Part shown: piece after piece, positions 37,267 through 44,757 of the stretch
Position numbering within the stretch: position 1 is the first letter of the stretch
How the letters are laid out: the number at the start of each line of letters is the position of its first letter
Notes under the pieces: generated by a model
Database searches by the model: none
What the model saw: only the letters and a program-made list of their open reading frames with translations
Told to the model about the DNA's origin: nothing
DNA from: DASWJZ01 sp963792885
GTDB taxonomy: Bacteria; Pseudomonadota; Alphaproteobacteria; Rhizobiales; Afifellaceae
Reading direction: 5' to 3'
Length of the DNA stretch: 64,000 bases
NCBI GenBank assembly: GCA_963792885.1
Contig: CAWBXX010000001.1
Span: forward strand, 496,001-560,000
Made by a program: the position numbers and the translations under genes

Positions 37267-37569
37267 TCAGATTCCGGAACCTTCGATCTCGGAGGGGAAG
37301 CGCACGCGTGTGCCGACAAGCCCGAAGGGACGGAGCTTCGGCAGGCGGCTCGGCAGCGGCAGCCAGCCCGTCAGCTCGGCGTCGGCGTAGACGATAATGC
37401 AACCAGGGTCTGAATCGGCGGCGATCCACCGCTCGTCGCGCTCGGCCCAGCGGACGACATCCATCTCCGCCGGGCCCTGCTCGCTGGCGCGCACGGACGC
37501 GAGCACCGTGGTGCCGTCCTTCGGCGCGGTGTCCATCGAACGCCACTCGCCTAAATCGGTGCTCATCAT
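37267..37569 (-). CDS. Small protein of DUF551-like type
   Basis: About 100 residues if started at the ATG pair at 37569/37566, which follow AGGGG; the frame is open to 37650. It contains WRSMDTAPKDGTTVLASV, the typical opening of short phage- or cargo-associated DUF551-like proteins, then VVRWAERDERWIAADSDPG and ELTGWLPLPSRLP. It is soluble, with no catalytic motif recognised. It lies between the TIR gene and the CNB-HTH regulator on the same strand with gaps of about 105 and 77 bases, so it could be in the same transcript. Confidence 0.65.
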   Translation of the reverse strand: MMSTDLGEWRSMDTAPKDGTTVLASVRASEQGPAEMDVVRWAERDERWIAADSDPGCIIVYADAELTGWLPLPSRLPKLRPFGLVGTRVRFPSEIEGSGI

Positions 37570-37646
37570 TGCCCCTGGGCCCTCGTTCCGCGTCATGACA
37601 AGGATGGCCCCCGCGCGGCGCAAGAGCAAGGTGCGGGGACGAAAGC

Positions 37647-40287
37647 TCAATCGCTGATCGCAATGCGATAGACGGGAAGGCCGGAGCGGCGGCGGACTTT
37701 GCTCTCGCCGTCGCGCGCCTCCTCGGTCCGGCCGACGGCGCGCACGGTGAGCCGCGGGCCGAATTCGGAGACGGCCGGCGCGGCGAAAGCGAGCGTCGCG
37801 AGCGGACGGCCGGAGGGAAAGCCCGGCATGTCGGAGCCGGCCTTCAGCCGCGCGATCATCTTCTCATCGGGCTTCATGTCGGCGGCGAGCACCGGCCCGA
37901 AATCGCAGATGACACGCAAAGCGTCGCCGCCCTTCTCGTTTGCAAGGCTCTCGGCCAAGCGGATCGCGGCTTCGAGCGAGGGGGCGACGATCGCCGTCCC
38001 CTCACCTGCCGTGCGCGAAGAGCGGGCGACGACGGAGAAGCCCTTGTCCTTGGCGAGGCGGGACTTCTTGACGGCCGCCTCGTCGGCGCGCCCGCCGGCT
38101 ACGTCCCAAAGAAGCACGACGGGGCGGAAGGCGGAGGCGCCGCGGGCGCGCGCGGACTGCGGCTTGCGTGAGAAGGGGTAGGCGATCAGGTCGAGCGGCC
38201 GGCTGGCTTCGAGCCAGTCGGCGACGGCGCGGCTCGCGCCCGCCATATTCTTGGCTTCGGAGCCGTCGGTCACGGCGATCAACCTGCAGTCCGCCTGGAG
38301 CAAGTCGGCACGCAACATGGCGACGCCAGCGAGGAAGCGGAAGCCGTAGAAGAAGTGCCCGTCGAGATCGCGGTCGAGCGGCAATTCGTCGTCGATCAGC
38401 GTCAGCGAAGCGACCTGTTCGAGCACGTCGTCGAAGCGCTTTCGCCAGGGGACGACGCCCTCCGCATCGCCGATCGAGATGGAGAGCTCGGCGTAGCGGT
38501 CGATCGGGAACGGCAGGACGGCGTGGAAGGGGATGCCAAGCTCGATCGCGGCCTCGGCGATGACGATGTCGGAGCCGGAGGCGAGCGCGCCGAAGACGTT
38601 GCCGACATTCTTCTCCTTGAAGATTCGCTCCGCCTCGGCGCGGATCGCGCCGGCGGCCTCGGCCTGCGTCGCGGCATCCATCTCCGCGCCGCGGAAGAGG
38701 TGGCCCGGTGACGAGCGCGACGCTCCTGACGCCGAGAGCCGCTGCGGCCTTCCCCACGTCGAGATCGAGGCGCGGTGCGAGCCGGCGAAGCTGCAGCATG
38801 GTCGAGGCCTTGCCGCTGTCGGTGGCGTCGGCCGCGGCAGCGGCGCGCTTCAGCGCCTCTTCGCCGCCGTTCAGGTCGCCTGAGATCAGCAGCGCTTCGG
38901 CGCGCGTGGCCGCCGCCCAATAGTCGGTGGGCTTCTCGGGCAGGCGCTTCAGGACCTCGGCCGCAAGCGCCCTCGCCTCCTTCGCATTGCCGGCGACGAG
39001 CGCCATCGCCGCGGCGTTGATGCCCGCGTACCAGCTGCCGATCCGCCGCCAGATCGCCTGGTAAGCCTTGCCGGACTGCGCGGCGAGCATGGCATCGCCC
39101 GCGGCATCGGACTCGAACGCCATGTCCTTCAGAAGCCGCGCCTCGAGCGCGGCGAGATCGCCGACGAGCCGCTCCACCGCGCGAGCGTCGGCGGCGGGCT
39201 CGTCCTCGTCGTCGAAGGCGTCGTCGACCCATTCGCCGGCGAGCCGCTCGGGCGCGGCGAAGGGGTTCTTCAGCGCGCGAAGGGCGCGCTCGCGCAGCGC
39301 CTCGAGATCGCCGTCGGCGGTCAGCCGCGCGCCCTTCATGACGGCGATCGCCTCCTCGCGGTCGCCGCTTCGCGCGGCGGCGAGCGCGACGAGATGGAGA
39401 AGCTCGGGGCTTGAGGGGAAATAGCGCAGCATGTCGGCGCCGATGTTCCGCGCGGCGATCAGGTCGCCGCGGTCGATCTCAGCGGCGACATCGGCTACGG
39501 CGCGCTGAAGCGCCGAGCGGTCGCGGCCGGAGCGGAGCCCGGCGATCCGCACAAGGCGCGCATAGTCGGCGATCTCGATCCCGGCCGCGGTGGAGCCGAC
39601 GAGGCCGGCGCGCTCCCATTCCTTGAGCCGCCGGCTCACGGTCTCGCGGCTGACGCCGAGCTCCTTCGCGATCTCCCCCTGATTGAGCTTCTTCGGGAAG
39701 CGGACGCGGTTCGAATGCGCCTCGCCGAGATCGGCGGCGAGCTCCACCAGCCAGTCGGCGAGCACGATGTCGGGATCCTCGCGGCTGGCGGTGTGCTCGG
39801 CCGCGATCGCGTCGAGCAGGCGGCGGGCGGAGAGCCGGACGAGGCGCGTGCGGATCGCCGGCTCAAGCTCGAAGAGCTCGGCCAGATCGCGCCAGGGAAG
39901 CGCGATCGCGCGCGCCGGGGTGAGCGCCCGCGCGGCGCTGACGCGCGTCGAGGGCTTCGGATCGAGGCCGGCGGCCAAAAGCTCCGTCTCGCCGAAGACA
40001 TCGCCCCGCACAACGCGCGTCAGCCGCGCGGCACGACCGCCCTGGATCGAAGATCCGTCGGCGGAAAGCTGCACCTGGACCAGCGGCTCGGATGCGCGCT
40101 CGCCCGAGTCTTTCGCGCCGGCAAGCAGGTAGACGCAGTCGGCCGGCTCACCCGCCTCGAAGATCGCCTCGCCGGGCGCATAAGCGCGGGCGCGGAGCCG
40201 CAGGCCCGCGAGTCGCCGTCCGATCTCCGGATTGCCGGACTGGAAGAGGCGCGCGGAAAGAAGCGCTTCGTTGTCTGGGGTCGCCAT
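37647..40287 (-). CDS. Crp/Fnr-type CNB-HTH protein with TPR and SLOG-like C-terminal region, frameshifted
   Basis: About 879 residues once restored. N-terminal cyclic-nucleotide-binding domain (ARAYAPGEAIFEAGEPADCV, GDVFGETELL, then STRVSAARAL), HTH near 200-235 (NQGEIAKELGVSRETVSRRL), TPR region (about 260-520), then a Rossmann/SLOG-like region (VFGALASGSDIVIAEAAIEL, FHAVLPFPIDRYAE) and a C-terminal alpha/beta part that may be a degenerate cyclase domain (LRVICDFGPVLAADMK). One extra base near 38703 splits the frame; reading through gives RSVALVTGHLFRGAEMD. The shared TPR-SLOG-like module links it to the cyclase at 25.8-27.7 kb. It is probably a cyclic-nucleotide-responsive transcription factor for the TIR-nSTAND region. 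A truncated copy of its 5' end lies at 41244-41399. Confidence 0.82.
40132..40287. repeat. 156-bp direct repeat, copy A (5' end of CNB-HTH gene)
   Basis: Encodes the first 52 residues of the CNB-HTH regulator. It matches 41244-41399 in the same orientation with about eight differences that I count by eye. Together the copies flank a 956-base segment carrying two unknown genes. Confidence 0.9.
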
Positions 40288-40390
40288 AGGCTTAGACGAG
40301 GTTACGCCCGATTGAACGTTGTCCCTGTGTCTCGTTCTTGTGCGTCATTGACACACGGAACGCCAACTCGAAACATCGCCCGCCAGCGTT

Positions 40391-40741
40391 GTGGGGGCAG
40401 TGTGGATGGTGAAGCGGGCGGTCGCGAGTCGCTATTTCCGACGTGAAAGTCCTACTCAGACCAAAGAAGATGCGGTCCAACAGGAGAAGACCGGCGAGAT
40501 CTGGGGAAGACCTGCTCGAATTGGAGGAGCGTTTCCTTGCGTCAAAGCCTACCTGGGATCGCTGCCGAAGGGACAAAGAGGCATTGAATTTACCACTGCG
40601 GTTGCTCCAGACCCCGAAAGCAGCAGCCCTTTCGAAGCCCGTTGGTACTATCCTAAGACACCCGGAGCGATGAAGCGCACCAACTCCGAGGGAGAGGTGT
40701 TTGCAGCTATCGCTGCTAAGGTTGTAAATTACCAGCCATGA
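40391..40741 (+). CDS. Hypothetical protein, first gene of inserted cassette
   Basis: 116 residues as opened at 40391; internal starts are possible. The C-terminal half looks well folded (YLGSLPKGQRGIEFTTAVAP, SPFEARWYYPKTPGAM). Its stop overlaps the next gene by four bases (ATGA), supporting both as real and coupled. No family is recognised. Base composition is less GC-rich than the flanking regulator gene, and the pair lies between the 156-bp direct repeats, suggesting a foreign or mobile cassette. Confidence 0.5.
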   Translation: MGAVWMVKRAVASRYFRRESPTQTKEDAVQQEKTGEIWGRPARIGGAFPCVKAYLGSLPKGQRGIEFTTAVAPDPESSSPFEARWYYPKTPGAMKRTNSEGEVFAAIAAKVVNYQP

Positions 40742-41217
40742 GAGAGAGCCGACCGGCCAAGAACAATCGCACGAGCCGTGCCGCAACGCCGCTCCGAAAG
40801 CGGACGGCGGTCGCGGCCAAGCGACGGCCTTTGAGTGCAGCCAAGAAGACGAAGGATGTCCTCGCTGCGCGGCAGCTCCTGCGCAGTTACGAATTTGTGC
40901 CTCACGCGATCGTCGGCCAGCCAGTGACCGCCGTCGCCCGGCGAATGGGCCATTGGACGTTCAGGGGCAGCGACGACCTCGATGTGTTCACGGGAACTGC
41001 GTTTCGCTTCCACGGCATGCCGATCGCGATAAAACATTACGCGGGGCATCCCGCATCCACGTCGACGATCTACATCGATGCCAGCGTCAGCGATCGAAGG
41101 CAGATCGCCGAGACGATCGACGGCGTCTTGTCCGCGCTCGGGCTACCGGACGAGGATGTGCAATGGACCCGCTACTCGGGCAGAGGCAACAGAGCCAGGA
41201 TTGAGGCAGCGGAGTAG
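40738..41217 (+). CDS. Hypothetical protein, second gene of inserted cassette
   Basis: 159 residues. The N-terminal 40 residues are very basic (RKRTAVAAKRRPLSAAKKTK), suggesting nucleic acid or membrane-surface binding. A compact alpha/beta domain follows (FRGSDDLDVFTGTAFRFHGM, HPASTSTIYIDASVSDRRQI) and it ends RIEAAE. Coupled to the upstream gene by an ATGA overlap. No known domain is recognised; the domain size and regular strand/helix alternation suggest a real protein. The downstream repeat copy B begins 27 bases after its stop. Confidence 0.6.
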   Translation: MRESRPAKNNRTSRAATPLRKRTAVAAKRRPLSAAKKTKDVLAARQLLRSYEFVPHAIVGQPVTAVARRMGHWTFRGSDDLDVFTGTAFRFHGMPIAIKHYAGHPASTSTIYIDASVSDRRQIAETIDGVLSALGLPDEDVQWTRYSGRGNRARIEAAE

Positions 41218-41399
41218 TTCTGCGCGATGCTCTCTATGCCGCCGACGCAGTCGGCCGGCTCACCCGCCTCGAAGATCGCCTCGCCGGGCGCATAAGCGCG
41301 GGCGCGGAGCCGCAGGCCCGCGAGCCGCCGGCCGACCTCCGGATTGCTGGACTGGAAGAGGCGCGCGGAAAGAAGCGCTTCGTTGTCGGGATTGGCCAT
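41172..41399 (-). pseudogene. Truncated duplicate of the CNB-HTH regulator 5' end
   Basis: Starts MANPDNEALLSARLFQSSNP at 41399 and matches the intact regulator for 52 residues to PADCV, then runs into unrelated sequence and stops after 75 residues. The cyclic-nucleotide-binding domain is cut in its first third, so it cannot be functional as such. The 220 bases to its right (41400-41619) hold no gene I can support. Confidence 0.8.
41244..41399. repeat. 156-bp direct repeat, copy B (truncated paralogue)
   Basis: Partner of 40132-40287. The shared block begins GACGCAGTCGGCCGGCTCAC in both copies and ends at the start codon. Differences cluster in the third codon positions and at the extreme 5' end, suggesting an old paralogue or duplication rather than a very recent target duplication. 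Confidence 0.9.
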
Positions 41400-41619
41400 G
41401 CGTCAGGGAAAATGCGCCGGAAGCAGACGGATTGTCGATGGCCGAGGGCGCCGTCGGTGCGCCGGGGGCGATGACCTTTGCGGCGGAACCTTTCGCTGGC
41501 GGGTCACGGTCGCGGTCTTTCGATGGTGGACAGGGACCGACCAATCTAGGCGCGGCCTGCCGCGCATTGGTAAGTAAGCGCACCAACAGGCCTTTGGATT
41601 GTTGTGTAGAACTTAGGTG

Positions 41620-42267
41620 CTACACCAGCTCCTGCTCGAAGGCCTCCAGAACGGCGAGATGATCGTCGGTCTTTAGCGGTGCGGTGCAGTAGTAGATGTC
41701 TGCGCCAAACGGAACATTCACCCGCCGTGCGATCGTGAAAGGACACGGCTTTCTTCCGGCATAGGCCGTCACATCGGCGGCCACCTGTATGGCTGAGAAG
41801 GCGAACTCGAAAGCAGTCAGTCCATATCCCTTTTGGTACTCCCGCAAGGAACCATTCAGTCGTCGTAGAAACGAAAACGACCGGTCCCCGCTCATATTCA
41901 TGCCAACAATAATATTGCTCTCGTAATGCCGTTCTCTCGGCGGCATATCAACCTGAACTAGCCCAAGCTCGGCCTCTGACCACGCCAGCAGATCATCGAC
42001 AAAACGGTCTAAGAAATTAGTGTTAGCTCGGGAAGTGACTATTATCCCGTCCTGATAGATCGCAAGCTGATTTATTCCCACGTCGTCAAATACGCCGTGC
42101 TGAAATATCAATGTGTCCGATAGTAATTCCTGTTGCGATGGGACCTTTTGAAAGTGATATCGATTGAGAAGCGCTTCCAACGCCGTGGGCAGAAATAGCT
42201 GCCCCTTCGGCCTCCGTGCGTTGGCCAGAAATATGACCTGACTGTTGTCTATCGCCTTCAAATCCAT
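41620..42267 (-). CDS. Hypothetical third gene of the HigBA-like operon
   Basis: 215 residues from the ATG at 42267 (frame open to 42414). Not recognised. It is a mixed alpha/beta protein with IFQHGVFDDVGINQLAIYQD, IIVTSRANTNFLDRFVDDLL and a C-terminal ARRVNVPFGADIYYCTAPLK. No signal peptide or membrane helix. It follows the HTH gene and overlaps it in another frame. Codon use is less GC-biased than the chromosome, as for its two neighbours. It could be a chaperone-like or second regulatory component of a three-gene toxin-antitoxin system; it does not resemble the SecB-type chaperones of known TAC operons. Confidence 0.6.
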   Translation of the reverse strand: MDLKAIDNSQVIFLANARRPKGQLFLPTALEALLNRYHFQKVPSQQELLSDTLIFQHGVFDDVGINQLAIYQDGIIVTSRANTNFLDRFVDDLLAWSEAELGLVQVDMPPRERHYESNIIVGMNMSGDRSFSFLRRLNGSLREYQKGYGLTAFEFAFSAIQVAADVTAYAGRKPCPFTIARRVNVPFGADIYYCTAPLKTDDHLAVLEAFEQELV

Positions 42268-42694
42268 ACGTGCGCCCTCCGGCAGATAGAGATACGGGTG
42301 TCTTTTGTTCCGAAAGAGGAGCCTCTCCCCACGCTGAAAGGTTCTGATCTCGCTTGGTTGGGTTTGCCGTTTCCTCGGCGAGATATTCGTGCAGAACGTC
42401 CTCAGCCGGCTCAATCATGACCCTTATGCGAGCATCCAGCGTTTCGGCGAGGCGCCGCAAGGTGTTGAAGCTCCAGCTCTGATAGTCAGCTCTTTCAACG
42501 CGCGATATCGCCGGCTGTTTTGTGCCCAGTCTTGTGGCCAGTTCGTCCTGGCTCAACCCTCGACGTTCGCGCAATTCGATTAGTTGCCTCGCGATGCGGG
42601 AAGAGGACTCCGCCAAGAAAAAGCTGCGACGAAATTCAGGATCGCGCCGGAGCTTCTCGTAAACACCAAGTTCAATGGATGGTAGTGAGGCCAT
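42086..42694 (-). CDS. XRE-family HTH antitoxin (HigA-like)
   Basis: The frame encodes 202 residues, but only the first 120 or so look like protein: SRIARQLIELRERRGLSQDE then LATRLGTKQPAISRVERADY form a clear Cro/CI HTH, and ARIRVMIEPAEDVLHEYLAE ends the antitoxin-like part. The rest overlaps the next gene out of frame and has low-complexity character, so a frameshift near 42350 or an earlier true stop is likely. It overlaps the toxin stop by 23 bases. Expected to bind and neutralise the toxin and repress the operon through palindromes at 43049-43106. Confidence 0.8.
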   Translation of the reverse strand: MASLPSIELGVYEKLRRDPEFRRSFFLAESSSRIARQLIELRERRGLSQDELATRLGTKQPAISRVERADYQSWSFNTLRRLAETLDARIRVMIEPAEDVLHEYLAEETANPTKRDQNLSAWGEAPLSEQKTPVSLSAGGRTYGFEGDRQQSGHISGQRTEAEGAAISAHGVGSASQSISLSKGPIATGITIGHIDISARRI

Positions 42695-43043
42695 CAGCGC
42701 TTTCCTGAAGGACGTTTTCTACGGTTTTCTTGCGATCGAGTGCCAATTGATAGGCCCTCTGCTCTGCTTGGGGGGAAGTCTTCTTAAACACGTGCAGGAC
42801 GACGATCCGCTGACCGTACACAGAAAACAGTACCCTTATCTGTTCCTTGTTCACCTTTAGGTTCGCTTGGCTCAACCCGTGGAGCCGTTTCGCCAACGGC
42901 TTGATCTTGTAGCCCGAGGGCTTGGGGCCGTCTCTTCGCATCGTCCGCAGCATAACCAGGACCGCGTTCGAAGCATCCAGGGGCAATCCCTCAATCTCCT
43001 TCCGCTGCACGGAATCCGACCACTGCGAAATGGTGTAGGGCAT
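42672..43043 (-). CDS. RelE/HigB-type toxin (phage Gp49-like)
   Basis: 123 residues. KIKPLAKRLHGLSQANLKVN, EQIRVLFSVYGQRIVVLHVF and KKTSPQAEQRAYQLALDRKK together match the HigB/Gp49 branch of the RelE/ParE superfamily, ribosome-dependent mRNA interferases. Toxin-first order with an HTH antitoxin downstream is the higBA arrangement. The N-terminal 40 residues are an extra segment compared with the shortest RelE toxins. Two inverted-repeat motifs lie directly upstream. Confidence 0.82.
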   Translation of the reverse strand: MPYTISQWSDSVQRKEIEGLPLDASNAVLVMLRTMRRDGPKPSGYKIKPLAKRLHGLSQANLKVNKEQIRVLFSVYGQRIVVLHVFKKTSPQAEQRAYQLALDRKKTVENVLQESADGLTTIH

Positions 43044-43048
43044 AGATA

Positions 43049-43106
43049 TTACAAAATTGTTCTGCCTTCAAGCAGAGCGGTTGACATGCATAACAAAATC
43101 GTTATG
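43049..43106 (-). promoter_or_regulatory. Probable operators upstream of the HigBA-like operon
   Basis: A perfect six-bp inverted repeat CATAAC-AAAATC-GTTATG (43089-43106) and a related imperfect site ACAAAATTGT (43051-43060) lie within 65 bases of the toxin start. The AT-rich spacing and TAATAT near 43050 on the minus strand are promoter-like. Likely binding sites for the HTH antitoxin. Confidence 0.55.
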
Positions 43107-43239
43107 GTCGAAACGACTCGCTTACGCGCGATTCTGAGACGCTTAACCTTCGGTTGTCGCGGAGAAAATTGCGCGCTCGCGGCAAAAAGGAACCTCTCTC
43201 CGCAGCTGAAGCGGCGACGCAGGAAAAGGAGTTTTTGAG

Positions 43240-43539
43240 GTGACGACTTACGATTTCACGAAGGACAACGTAGACAAAGCGCCAGCGGAACACGGCGCAT
43301 ACATTCTGTATGACGGCGGTGAACTCATCTACATCGGACGTGCGTCAGGGAACGAGGTAACGATCCGCAGTCGTCTCCAATGCCACCTTCGAGGAGACGA
43401 AGGGCCGTGCACGCAAGGCGCGACTCGATACTGGCGCGAGCCTAATGACCGCCCGATCGCTCGCGAGAAAGAGCTGTTGGATCGGTATGCCGCCAACAAC
43501 AACGGCCGGCTTCCGAGATGTAACGAGCGGCGCGCTTAA
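43240..43539 (+). CDS. GIY-YIG-like small protein
   Basis: 99 residues from a GTG start with AAAAGGA nine bases upstream. GAYILYDGGELIYIGRAS is a GIY-YIG-like core (AYI and YIG strands), followed by VTIRSRLQCHL with the conserved Arg and a C-terminal PIAREKELLDRYAANNNGRL. The Glu of AREKELL may be the metal ligand. It is short for a complete nuclease, so it may be a stand-alone nuclease-like domain. It lies beside the toxin-antitoxin operon, divergently oriented, and is part of the accessory segment. Confidence 0.65.
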   Translation: MTTYDFTKDNVDKAPAEHGAYILYDGGELIYIGRASGNEVTIRSRLQCHLRGDEGPCTQGATRYWREPNDRPIAREKELLDRYAANNNGRLPRCNERRA

Positions 43540-43808
43540 TCCCTAATTTCGCGGAGCCAACTTGGACGGCAGTGGCCACCTAACGCGGTGCCGGCGCCCG
43601 CCTCTTCACCAGCCGAGTTGAAGAGTAGCTCGCGGTCTCCGTACGGTAGGTCGCCATGAATGCGCAGCCGAAAGGGCGCGTCGCTGCCAGGAATGTGCGC
43701 AAACTGAATCGTCAGCCCGGAGACGGGATCTTCGATAATTTGCTCGCGGATCAAACACATTCCGCCGTTGGGCTTCAAAGCCATCCGCTGCCTGCCGTTT
43801 CCGCGCAT
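43536..43808 (-). CDS. Small hypothetical protein
   Basis: 90 residues as opened at 43808; the ATG at 43784 is an alternative. Protein-like core: IEDPVSGLTIQFAHIPGSDA, FRLRIHGDLPYGDRELLFN and a Gly-rich end AGAGTALGGHCRPSW. Convergent with the GIY-YIG-like gene (four-base overlap). No domain recognised; it probably adopts a small beta-sheet fold. Confidence 0.55.
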   Translation of the reverse strand: MRGNGRQRMALKPNGGMCLIREQIIEDPVSGLTIQFAHIPGSDAPFRLRIHGDLPYGDRELLFNSAGEEAGAGTALGGHCRPSWLREIRD

Positions 43809-43891
43809 TGAGCGTGAGTGATGCGCCTTGCGTTTAAGTTAACGTCCGTCGGGCCTTTCTAGTTGCTACACGGCTCCGCCTTCCGGTTCCC

Positions 43892-43935
43892 TTGACATCT
43901 CCCTTTCACGTGACATATATTTCTATCATGTGAAA
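43892..43935 (+). promoter_or_regulatory. Promoter and ArsR-type operator
   Basis: TTGACA (43892-43897), 17 bases, ATATAT (43915-43920) is a good sigma-70-type promoter. An inverted repeat TTTCACGTGA (43904-43913) and TCATGTGAAA (43926-43935) covers the spacer, the -10 and the start region, ideally placed for repression by the ArsR protein encoded 15 bases downstream. Confidence 0.75.
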
Positions 43936-43949
43936 CAGAGAAAGGGCAC

Positions 43950-44276
43950 ATGGCGCGCGGCGCTCCATCCGGTGACGTGCTTCTCCTGATCCTTTCGGCT
44001 CTCGCGAGTCCGCATCGGCTGCGGATCATCGGCGAGCTGAAGCGCGGGCGGAACTACGTCAGCGAGCTCGCGCGGGTCGTGGGCTTGAGCCGTCCGCTTC
44101 TTCAGATGCACCTGTCGAAGCTCGAAGCGGCGGGGCTCGTCACGAGCCGGCTGGAGCTTTCGAGCGACGGCAAGGCCATGAAGTTCTACGAGCTTCTGCC
44201 CTTCTCTCTCACGCTGAACCCGGCCGCCGTGGCCGCTTCCATCTCGACGCTCTCCGCCAAGGGCGACGACAAATAG
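43950..44276 (+). CDS. ArsR-family winged-helix regulator
   Basis: 108 residues. LILSALASPHRLRIIGELKR, NYVSELARVVGLSRPLLQMH and LSKLEAAGLVTSRLEL define the winged helix. It lacks an obvious CxC metal site, so it probably senses something other than arsenite-type metals, or redox/protein signals. A palindrome over its promoter indicates autoregulation. It lies nine bases before a small membrane protein gene. Confidence 0.88.
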   Translation: MARGAPSGDVLLLILSALASPHRLRIIGELKRGRNYVSELARVVGLSRPLLQMHLSKLEAAGLVTSRLELSSDGKAMKFYELLPFSLTLNPAAVAASISTLSAKGDDK

Positions 44277-44285
44277 GAGTGATGC

Positions 44286-44546
44286 ATGACGAACCAATGG
44301 ATGATCATGGGCGCCTTCGTGCTCACGCTCGTCACGATCATCGCGGTGGTCGTGCTGTGGCGCGGCATGGAGGTCGCGCGCACGCAACTCGGCGCGGACA
44401 AGCAGGCCGACTACAGACAACTCGCCGAGACCTGCGCCGCCTTCCAGGAGCAGGCGAACGCAGAGCAGGCGAAGACCCGGAAGACGGTGGAGGAAATCCG
44501 CGACCGGCTGACGTCGGTGGAAAAGCTGCTCCGGGAGGTCGGGTGA
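44286..44546 (+). CDS. Small membrane protein with coiled coil
   Basis: 86 residues. One N-terminal membrane helix (IMGAFVLTLVTIIAVVVLWR) and a C-terminal charged coiled coil (EEIRDRLTSVEKLLREVG). It follows the ArsR gene closely and should be cotranscribed. Proteins of this layout are commonly paired with ArsR-type regulators in alphaproteobacteria; function unknown. Confidence 0.75.
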   Translation: MTNQWMIMGAFVLTLVTIIAVVVLWRGMEVARTQLGADKQADYRQLAETCAAFQEQANAEQAKTRKTVEEIRDRLTSVEKLLREVG

Positions 44547-44589
44547 GCGGGCACCGCCAGGTGGTATCCCCTGCCCTTTCAGCCCTGGC

Positions 44590-44617
44590 GAGAATTCAAA
44601 CAGTTGTTTGAATTCTC
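44590..44617. promoter_or_regulatory. Perfect 28-bp palindrome upstream of tetR
   Basis: Arms GAGAATTCAAACA and TGTTTGAATTCTC are perfect 13-base inverted repeats around GT. The inner TTCAAACA-N2-TGTTTGAA has the form of TetR-family operators. No T-tract follows, so a terminator is less likely. It lies about 140 bases before the tetR start. Confidence 0.65.
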
Positions 44618-44709
44618 AACCGTACCGGACGATTGCGCCGCAATATCATCATTCGCACTTGCGGTAGCACCTCTTGACTATGACGCCCGAATGTGGACGA
44701 GAATAAACG

Positions 44710-44731
44710 TTCATTCATTCGCGTGAGTGAA
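44710..44731. promoter_or_regulatory. Inverted repeat close to the tetR start
   Basis: TTCATTCA (44710-44717) and TGAGTGAA (44724-44731) pair at seven of eight positions across six bases. It lies 27 bases before the tetR ATG, with TTGACT at 44674-44679 upstream as a possible -35. It is a candidate autoregulatory operator for the TetR-RND operon. Confidence 0.6.
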
Positions 44732-44757
44732 TATTTCGCCGAAAACCGAGACAACTT

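Noticed and set aside
40132..41399. Insertion sequence or transposon as explanation for the 156-bp repeats
   Set aside because: No transposase or integrase frame and no terminal inverted repeats; the repeat is coding sequence of a regulator, so duplication or recombination is a better explanation.
41400..41619. Short frames between the repeat copy B and the third gene of the toxin-antitoxin operon
   Set aside because: No ribosome site, no conserved-looking protein and inconsistent composition; treated as non-coding remnant.
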